A stretch of 11,470 nucleotides of DNA from Clostridia bacterium (GTDB taxonomy: Bacteria > Bacillota > Clostridia > Oscillospirales > Acutalibacteraceae), in contig JAKSQR010000033.1 of NCBI GenBank assembly GCA_024404065.1, positions 1-11,470 on the forward strand. The letters run 5' to 3'. This document shows, one piece after another, positions 7,244-11,470 of this stretch (the first letter of the stretch is position 1; every line of letters starts with the position of its first letter). Made by a program: the position numbers and the translations under genes. The notes beneath the pieces were generated by a model. It made no database searches. It saw nothing but the letters and a program-made list of their open reading frames with translations, and was not told where the DNA came from.

Positions 7244-7483
7244 TTACTCTACTACGTAAATTACTCTGTTAAAATCTACTTTATCACCTGAGCGGAGCTT
7301 TTTGCCACGCTGCATACAAACCTCACCATTAACCTTTACTTCCCCATCCTGAATAACAATCTTTGCATGACCACCAGTCTGCACAGCATCATTCATTTTA
7401 AGAAAAGCATCAAGCCTGATAAAATCTGTATCTATTTTTTTAGTAATAACAGGTTTCTCTGCTACTCTTACTTTAATCTTCAT
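7244..7483 (-). CDS. yaaA: S4-domain RNA-binding protein YaaA
   Basis: This small 79-residue protein with a single S4 RNA-binding fold is found between dnaN and recF in many Firmicutes. In B. subtilis, YaaA (RlbA) has been linked to large ribosomal subunit assembly. The S4 core is visible as FIRLDAFLKMNDAVQTGGHAK followed by IQDGEVKVNGEVCMQRGKKLRSGDKVDF. The ATG lies inside the end of dnaN (11-bp overlap), with GAGG (7491-7494) 7 bases before it, so it is translationally linked to dnaN. A role tying ribosome biogenesis to replication genes is only suggested by position. Confidence 0.9.
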   Translation of the reverse strand: MKIKVRVAEKPVITKKIDTDFIRLDAFLKMNDAVQTGGHAKIVIQDGEVKVNGEVCMQRGKKLRSGDKVDFNRVIYVVE

Positions 7484-8582
7484 TCTTTAACCTCACGGGA
7501 AGAATTAAGAATATAAACTCTTCGCCCTCAACAGGCACTACAAGAATAGGTGCAACAGGACCATTAAGCATAATCTTAACCTGGTCTGTATCGCAAACCT
7601 TAAGAGCATCTATCATATATCTGTTATTAAAGCCTACTGTGCAGTCTTCGCCTGTGATTGCAGCTGCAACTGTATCTGTAGATGTACCGATTGAAGCATT
7701 TGATGACATAATAACCTTATTATCACCAAATAAGCATTTAATGGGGCTCTTTACCTTATCTGTAATAATAAGAGATGTTCTGTCAATACTATCAAGAAAT
7801 TCTGATGTATTTACAACTGCTGCTGTTTTTGCCTGTGTAGGAATAGCAGCCTTATAATTCAAAAATTCACCATCAAGAAGTCTTGAAATAAAGTAATATT
7901 TATCAACACTGAAAGTAATGTGTCTTTTACCAACAGAGATGTTGATTTTCTGATCCTCATCACTTAAGAGCTTTGTTACCTCTGAAAGTGTTTTTGCAGG
8001 TACAACAAAGGATAAATCCTCGCCGATATATTCAACTGCTTCATTTCTTATAGCAAGACGTACACCATCTACCGCAATAAGACGAAGGTGACCCTGCTCA
8101 AGCTCAAATTTAACACCTGTATGTATTACCTTTGTATCCTTTACAGCTGCTGAGAAAATTGTCTTTCTTATCATATCCTTTAGTATGCTCTGGTCAAGCA
8201 CTACATCATAGCCTCCTACTATTGAAGGAAGCTCAGGATAATCATCAGCATTCATACCGATTATTGATGTTTTAAACTCACCACATTCAATATATGCAAT
8301 CTGGCGTGTATCTGAATCAAATTTTACAATATTTGCAGGCAGCTTTCTTAATGTTTCGCTGAGCATGTGTGCATTTACTACAATTTTACCGCTTTCCTCT
8401 ACTATACAAGGAATTGTAGTAATTATACCCATCTCAAGGTCGTAACCAGTAAGTGTAAGCTTGCCATCTTCAGCAGAGATAAGTATACCTTCTACTGATG
8501 GTATTGCTGTCTTTGTTGAGGCTGCTCTCTGTACAACCTGGCATGCCTCTGATAGTTCATAAGAATTACAGGAAAATTTCAT
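7473..8582 (-). CDS. dnaN: DNA polymerase III beta subunit (sliding clamp)
   Basis: The beta clamp forms a dimeric ring around DNA that tethers the replicative polymerase and serves as a docking hub for repair and replication factors. The 369-residue length fits three clamp domains. The start MKFSCNSYELSEACQVVQRAAS is typical, as are LTGYDLEMGI, the FSAAVKDTKVIHTGVKFEL segment opening domain 2, LRLIAVDGVRLA and the near-terminal FLILPVRL. Four residues (KNED) follow the usual PVRL end. The start at 8582 is chosen because GGAGG (8590-8594) lies 7 bases upstream; an in-frame ATG at 8609 would remove that site and add nine non-family residues. It is the first gene of the dnaN-yaaA-recF-remB operon and lies just downstream of the candidate replication origin. 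No convincing -35/-10 promoter was found in the gap. Confidence 0.97.
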   Translation of the reverse strand: MKFSCNSYELSEACQVVQRAASTKTAIPSVEGILISAEDGKLTLTGYDLEMGIITTIPCIVEESGKIVVNAHMLSETLRKLPANIVKFDSDTRQIAYIECGEFKTSIIGMNADDYPELPSIVGGYDVVLDQSILKDMIRKTIFSAAVKDTKVIHTGVKFELEQGHLRLIAVDGVRLAIRNEAVEYIGEDLSFVVPAKTLSEVTKLLSDEDQKINISVGKRHITFSVDKYYFISRLLDGEFLNYKAAIPTQAKTAAVVNTSEFLDSIDRTSLIITDKVKSPIKCLFGDNKVIMSSNASIGTSTDTVAAAITGEDCTVGFNNRYMIDALKVCDTDQVKIMLNGPVAPILVVPVEGEEFIFLILPVRLKNED

Positions 8583-8589
8583 ATTGTTA

Positions 8590-8594
8590 CCTCC
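8590..8594 (-). promoter_or_regulatory. Ribosome binding site fixing the dnaN start
   Basis: GGAGG on the - strand, 7 bases before the ATG at 8582. Confidence 0.88.
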
Positions 8595-8640
8595 GATAAC
8601 AAAATGCACTACAAATATAATGTATGTATTATCATATTTA

Positions 8641-8655
8641 TAGTAGTAGTAATAG
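8641..8655 (+). other. DnaA-trio element
   Basis: TAG-TAG-TAG-TAA-TAG is five consecutive triplets fitting the published DnaA-trio consensus (3'-[G/A]A[T/A]-5'), which engages DnaA on single-stranded DNA. DnaA-box-like sites lie on its 3' side and the AT-rich segment on its 5' side, the polarity expected for strand opening toward dnaN. Confidence 0.6.
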
Positions 8656-8658
8656 AGT

Positions 8659-8676
8659 AAGTGAAAATGTGAAAAA
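8659..8676 (-). other. Two abutting degenerate DnaA boxes beside the trio
   Basis: On the - strand TTTTTCACA (8668-8676) and TTTTCACTT (8659-8667) abut and end 3 bases before the trio run. The first differs from TTATCCACA at two positions and the second is weaker. Their place resembles the pair of boxes beside the B. subtilis trio. Confidence 0.45.
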
Positions 8677-8732
8677 GCTCTGAAAGCTTTGATATTTCTT
8701 AATCTTCTTGCTTCAGATTTTTAACATTCTGT

Positions 8733-8761
8733 TTTGAATAAAATGTTTGAAAAGTGAATAA
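8733..8761 (-). other. Two weak DnaA-box-like sites
   Basis: The - strand sites TTATTCAAA (8733-8741) and TTATTCACT (8753-8761) each differ from TTATCCACA at two positions, are in the same orientation, and are exactly 20 bp apart. Both are followed by A/T-rich sequence. Confidence 0.4.
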
Positions 8762-8797
8762 AAAAATTTTATGTGTAAAGGGTGAATTGTTTGAAAA
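8744..8797 (+). repeat. TGTTTGAAAA direct repeat within the origin region
   Basis: Two exact copies of TGTTTGAAAA occur at 8744-8753 and 8788-8797. The first is followed immediately, and the second after four bases, by GTGAATAA, so the two ten-mers belong to a larger repeated unit. Confidence 0.55.
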
Positions 8798-8800
8798 ACT

Positions 8801-8809
8801 TGTGAATAA
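8801..8809 (-). other. Best DnaA box of the region
   Basis: TTATTCACA on the - strand has one mismatch to the TTATCCACA consensus and fits the relaxed TTWTNCACA form fully. Confidence 0.55.
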
Positions 8810-8846
8810 CTTAGTTAAAAACTCAATGTGAAATGGTGAATAACTT
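8802..8846 (+). repeat. 11-bp direct repeat GTGAATAACTT carrying DnaA-box cores
   Basis: Exact copies lie at 8802-8812 and 8836-8846, with starts 34 bp apart. The first belongs to the TTATTCACA box. The second includes TTATTCACC (8835-8843) and touches the recR stop codon. Confidence 0.6.
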
Positions 8847-9445
8847 TATATATCTTTTCTGCCTTCCATTGCTCTGACAAGTGTATATTCATCAGTAAAT
8901 TCCAGGTCTGCGCCTACAGGCATACCATAAGCAAGACGGGAAACATTAACACCAAGTGGCTTAATAAGCTTTGATATATACATAGATGTTGCTTCGCCTT
9001 CAACAGTAGGATTAGTTGCCATAATAATTTCTTTAACCTCATTATCAGAGAGGCGGGCAATAAGCTCCTTAATGCAGATATCCTCTGGGTTTACATCATT
9101 CATAGGTGATATAACGCCGTGAAGCACGTGGTAAAGACCATTGTACTCATGAGTACGCTCAAAAGCTATAATATCACGAGGGTCCTCAACTACACAGATT
9201 ACTGACCTGTCACGCTCTTTTGAGTTACAGATAGTGCATACCTCATCATCTGTATAATTGCAGCAGATATTACATCTGTGTACAGTAGAGCGGGCGTTAA
9301 GAATACTTTCTATAAATGAATTAACTTCCTCATCACTGGAATCCAGCATATAGAATGCAAGCCTCTGGGCACTTTTACGGCCAACTGAAGGAAGCTTTGC
9401 AAATTTATCTATCAGATTTTCAAGGGAAGGGGTAAGGCCGGCCAT
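8846..9445 (-). CDS. recR: Recombination mediator protein RecR
   Basis: RecR acts with RecF and RecO to help RecA replace SSB on gapped DNA. The 199-residue length is standard. Visible in order are the helix-hairpin-helix region LIDKFAKLPSVGRKSAQRLAF (11-31), a four-cysteine zinc site (C58, C61, C70, C73, in CNIC and CTIC), and the Toprim domain with ICVVEDPRDI (83-92) and MATNPTVEGEATSMYI (142-157). The C-terminal RLAYGMPVGADLEFTDEYTL is highly typical. The start codon overlaps the ebfC stop by one base (TGATG), so translation is coupled and no strong ribosome binding site is needed. It is the last gene of the dnaX-ebfC-recR block. The non-coding gap with the DnaA-box-like repeats begins at its stop. 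Confidence 0.97.
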   Translation of the reverse strand: MAGLTPSLENLIDKFAKLPSVGRKSAQRLAFYMLDSSDEEVNSFIESILNARSTVHRCNICCNYTDDEVCTICNSKERDRSVICVVEDPRDIIAFERTHEYNGLYHVLHGVISPMNDVNPEDICIKELIARLSDNEVKEIIMATNPTVEGEATSMYISKLIKPLGVNVSRLAYGMPVGADLEFTDEYTLVRAMEGRKDI

Positions 9446-9783
9446 CAGAATAAACCTGGAATGGAAAGACCGCCTTTAGCCTTTTCCATACCCTGTGACA
9501 TAGCGTCATTAGCCTTACGGATGCTTTCATTGAAAGCAGATATAATCATATCCTGAAGCATTTCAATATCTTCAGGGTCAACTACTTCTGGTTTAAGATT
9601 TACAGCAGTAACCTCGTGAGCACCGTTTACTACTACTTCAACAGCACCGCCGCCTGTGGTAGATGAAAATTCAGTAGCTTCAACCTCTGCCTGAATTCTC
9701 TCCATATTCTCCTGCATTTCCTGAATTTTTTTCATCATATTTGCCTGGCCACCAGCCTGAGCATTAGGAATTCTTGCTTTCAT
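9445..9783 (-). CDS. ebfC: Nucleoid-associated protein, YbaB/EbfC family
   Basis: This 112-residue member of the YbaB/EbfC family comprises small dimeric DNA-binding proteins almost always encoded between dnaX and recR. Diagnostic parts are the Met/Gln-rich helix MMKKIQEMQENMERIQAEVE (16-35), the strand region GGGAVEVVVNG (44-54) followed by LKPEVVDPEDIEMLQDMI, the helix AFNESIRKAND and the Gly-rich end. The start follows AAGGAGA, which overlaps the dnaX stop codon as TAAGGAGA, 7 bases before the ATG. It therefore sits in a tight operon between dnaX (12-bp gap) and recR (1-base overlap). Confidence 0.96.
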   Translation of the reverse strand: MKARIPNAQAGGQANMMKKIQEMQENMERIQAEVEATEFSSTTGGGAVEVVVNGAHEVTAVNLKPEVVDPEDIEMLQDMIISAFNESIRKANDAMSQGMEKAKGGLSIPGLF

Positions 9784-9795
9784 ACATATATCTCC

Positions 9796-11406
9796 TTAGT
9801 TATTATTACCGTTATTAAACTCATCTACTTTAGATATAATATTCTGAAGTGGATTTAATGATGGAGCCTTAGGCTCTGTTGCAGTACATTTAACACTGAC
9901 CTTAATTTTAGTGCCTGTTACCTCTTCAATAGCTTTATAAAGACTCTTATATCTTTCATTCTCTATGATAAAAGCTTTAAGTGTAGTATTATCAGTAACT
10001 ATTACAAGCTTATTATCTCTGATTAAAGCAGTAGTATTTGCAAGCACACCATAAAGAGGTGGGTCATAGTTAAGCACTGCTTCCTGCACCTCAGGCCATA
10101 AACCAAATGTGCCATCTACAAGAGGCTTATCACTTCTGCTGCCTTCAATTACGTGAGTTTTCTTTTCAGTGCTTGCAGCTGCCTGAGGCTCATTACCTGT
10201 TTTAGGTACTAAGCTGCTGTTTGCAGGAGCAATACCATTCTCTATAATTTCCTGAAGCTTTTGTTCAAGAGCAATTATTCTTTCTTCAGCGGCAGGGTAA
10301 AACTGTGTGCCTTTATCTGTATTTTTTACACCACACATTTTTATAACAGCAGATTCAAGATGAATCTTTTTGTTATTTGCATATTTTATAACATCTGCAG
10401 TTTTTGTGAGTATATCAATACATTCAAGTATTTTTGTAATTGTGTACTGGTCTGCACGCTCTTTATATCTTTTAAGCTCATCAGCAGAGCAGATTATAAG
10501 ACCGTTGCAATTCTGTACAGTTTTTGAAACCATAAGATTTCTGAAATGTGAAAGAAGACCCTGACAGATATTTGAAATATCGCAGGCCTCAGTGTGAAGC
10601 TTTGTTACAAGTAAAAGTGCACTTGTAAAATCTTCTTTTGCTATATAATCTGAAAACTCAAATAAGCTGTTTGTGCCTGCCATACCTGCAGCGCTGCTTA
10701 CTGTTTCTGATGTAATATTATCTGAGATGGAAATTGCTCTGTCCATAAGTGAAAGAGCATCTCTCATACCACCATCTGCAACATTTGCAATAAGGCTTGC
10801 AGCATCATCTGTAATAGTAACATTTTCATTTTGTGCTACATATTTAAGCCTTGCTATAATATCATCAGGTGTAATTCGCTTAAAATCAAAGCGCTGACAT
10901 CTTGAAAGTACAGTAGCCGGAAGCTTATGCACATCTGTAGTAGCTAAAATAAATATTACGTGTGCAGGCGGCTCCTCAAGAGTTTTAAGCAGTGCATTGA
11001 AAGCACTTATTGAAAGCATGTGTACTTCGTCTATGATATAAACTCTGTACTTTGTAAATGCAGGGGTAAAGTTTACCTCTTCTCTTATATCACGGATATT
11101 TTCAACGCCGTTGTTACTTGCAGCATCTATCTCAACTACATCCATAATTGAGCCGCTGTCTATACCCTTACAGATTTCGCACTCGTTACAAGGGTTACCA
11201 TCTACAGGATGAAGGCAGTTTACTGCTTTTGATAAAATCTTTGCGCAGGAGGTTTTACCTGTACCTCTTGAGCCTGTAAAAAGATAGGCGTGAGAGATAT
11301 GACCTGTTTCAACCTCTGTTTTAAGAGTATGAGTAATATGACCCTGACCATATACATCATTGAAGTCAGAGGGGCGCCATTTACGATATAATGCCTGATA
11401 TGCCAT
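9796..11406 (-). CDS. dnaX: DNA polymerase III subunit gamma/tau (clamp loader)
   Basis: DnaX is the ATPase of the clamp loader that opens and places the beta clamp (dnaN product) on primed DNA. The 536-residue protein begins MAYQALYRKWRPSDF, characteristic of the family. The AAA+ domain shows Walker A GSRGTGKT (45-52), the zinc site C64, C73, C76 and C79, Walker B with the DEVH box (YIIDEVHML, 123-131), LLKTLEEPPAHVIFILATT, and the SRC arginine-finger motif (168-170). The C-terminal third after about residue 360 is less conserved, with a polar linker (roughly 385-430) before a domain that should contact polymerase or helicase. GGGAGA (11416-11421) lies 9 bases before the ATG. No slippery run suitable for an E. 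coli-style frameshift making gamma is evident. Confidence 0.97.
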   Translation of the reverse strand: MAYQALYRKWRPSDFNDVYGQGHITHTLKTEVETGHISHAYLFTGSRGTGKTSCAKILSKAVNCLHPVDGNPCNECEICKGIDSGSIMDVVEIDAASNNGVENIRDIREEVNFTPAFTKYRVYIIDEVHMLSISAFNALLKTLEEPPAHVIFILATTDVHKLPATVLSRCQRFDFKRITPDDIIARLKYVAQNENVTITDDAASLIANVADGGMRDALSLMDRAISISDNITSETVSSAAGMAGTNSLFEFSDYIAKEDFTSALLLVTKLHTEACDISNICQGLLSHFRNLMVSKTVQNCNGLIICSADELKRYKERADQYTITKILECIDILTKTADVIKYANNKKIHLESAVIKMCGVKNTDKGTQFYPAAEERIIALEQKLQEIIENGIAPANSSLVPKTGNEPQAAASTEKKTHVIEGSRSDKPLVDGTFGLWPEVQEAVLNYDPPLYGVLANTTALIRDNKLVIVTDNTTLKAFIIENERYKSLYKAIEEVTGTKIKVSVKCTATEPKAPSLNPLQNIISKVDEFNNGNNN

Positions 11407-11408
11407 TT

Positions 11409-11470
11409 TTACTCATCTCCCTTTTGGTCTATTTCCATTCTTACTGCGTCGACAATCGTTCGCAGTACAG
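11409..11470 (-). CDS. 3' end of an unidentified gene upstream of dnaX (partial)
   Basis: On the - strand a reading frame is open from the window edge to a TAA at 11409-11411, giving 19 residues, VLRTIVDAVRMEIDQKGDE. It ends 2 bases before the dnaX start, with the dnaX ribosome binding site inside it, the same packing as elsewhere in this block. The hydrophobic/charged pattern looks like a C-terminal helix, but the family cannot be named from so little. A second frame is also open over most of this short stretch, so the call is tentative. Confidence 0.4.
   Translation of the reverse strand, partial: VLRTIVDAVRMEIDQKGDE

Larger units (their letters stand above)
8595..8845. other. oriC: Candidate chromosomal replication origin (oriC), recR-dnaN gap
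   Basis: This non-coding region upstream of dnaN contains, in the dnaN direction: several DnaA-box-like 9-mers sharing the core TTATTCA (best TTATTCACA, 8801-8809); two abutting degenerate boxes (8659-8676); a run of DnaA-trio triplets (8641-8655); and an AT-rich stretch (8611-8640, only 4 of 30 bases G or C). This order matches the unwinding side of the B. subtilis oriC, where boxes, trios and an AT-rich region lead into dnaN. The location beside dnaN is the commonest oriC site in Firmicutes. Reservations: no perfect TTATCCACA box is present, no GC-rich patch lies between boxes and trios, and dnaA is not adjacent. Sequence alone cannot prove that it is an active origin. Confidence 0.62.

Noticed and set aside
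8583..8700. Dedicated dnaN promoter
   Set aside because: TATAAA-, TATATT- and GATAAT-like hexamers exist, but none has an acceptable -35 at 16-18 bp, so I could not support one.
8781..8789. GGTGAATTG as a further DnaA box
   Set aside because: It has four mismatches to the consensus in this orientation, so it is not distinguishable from AT-rich background.
8827..8835. TGTGAAATG as a DnaA box
   Set aside because: Only the TGTGA part matches; there are four mismatches overall.
9796..10300. Programmed frameshift in dnaX producing a gamma form
   Set aside because: No A-rich heptamer slippery site with a following strong hairpin could be seen. Short A runs near the STEKK codons do not fit the pattern.
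11412..11470. Signal recognition particle RNA gene upstream of dnaX
   Set aside because: An ffs gene sits near dnaX in some Clostridia, but the 60 bp available show no SRP helix 8 motif and instead contain an open reading frame.

Overview
The window reads as chromosomal DNA from a low-to-moderate GC Firmicute of the class Clostridia, perhaps a gut Oscillospiraceae/Ruminococcaceae-type organism. This placement is inferred from the Firmicute-specific remB (DUF370) and yaaA (S4) genes beside dnaN and recF, from strong AGGAGG-type ribosome binding sites, from the transketolase split into two genes, and from U-tailed hairpin terminators. No mobile element, CRISPR array, tRNA or rRNA gene was recognised.

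Left part, + strand (1-5798). The window opens inside a cation:proton antiporter gene that ends at a clean terminator. A monocistronic MTA/SAH nucleosidase gene (mtnN) follows, with its own extended -10 promoter and terminator. Next comes an operon of split transketolase N- and C-subunit genes and a 270-residue protein of unknown function that may be a tandem SCP2-like fold. This operon is driven by a consensus TTGACA-17-TATAAT promoter and closed by a UUCG-loop terminator. A small YgjV-type membrane protein with its own promoter ends this half. A shared, probably bidirectional terminator separates it from the opposing genes.

Right part, - strand (5853-11470), given in transcription order. 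The end of an unidentified gene is followed by dnaX (clamp-loader tau/gamma), ebfC/ybaB and recR. A 263-bp non-coding gap comes next, then dnaN (beta clamp), yaaA (S4 RNA-binding), recF and remB. The genes within each block are tightly packed or overlapping, with Shine-Dalgarno sites inside upstream genes, so they look like two operons. They supply the replicative clamp, its loader and two RecFOR-pathway gap-repair proteins. remB encodes a small DNA-binding regulator that is usually found here.

The most interesting stretch is the recR-dnaN gap (8583-8845). Read in the dnaN direction it has a cluster of degenerate DnaA-box-like 9-mers, then two abutting boxes, then a run of five DnaA-trio-type triplets, then a 13% GC segment, then the dnaN ribosome binding site. 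This is the order known for the unwinding side of the Bacillus subtilis oriC. The usual neighbours dnaA and gyrB are absent: recR occupies the place of dnaA, and remB is followed by a terminator. I therefore propose the gap as a chromosomal replication origin, or the remnant of one, in a rearranged gene context.
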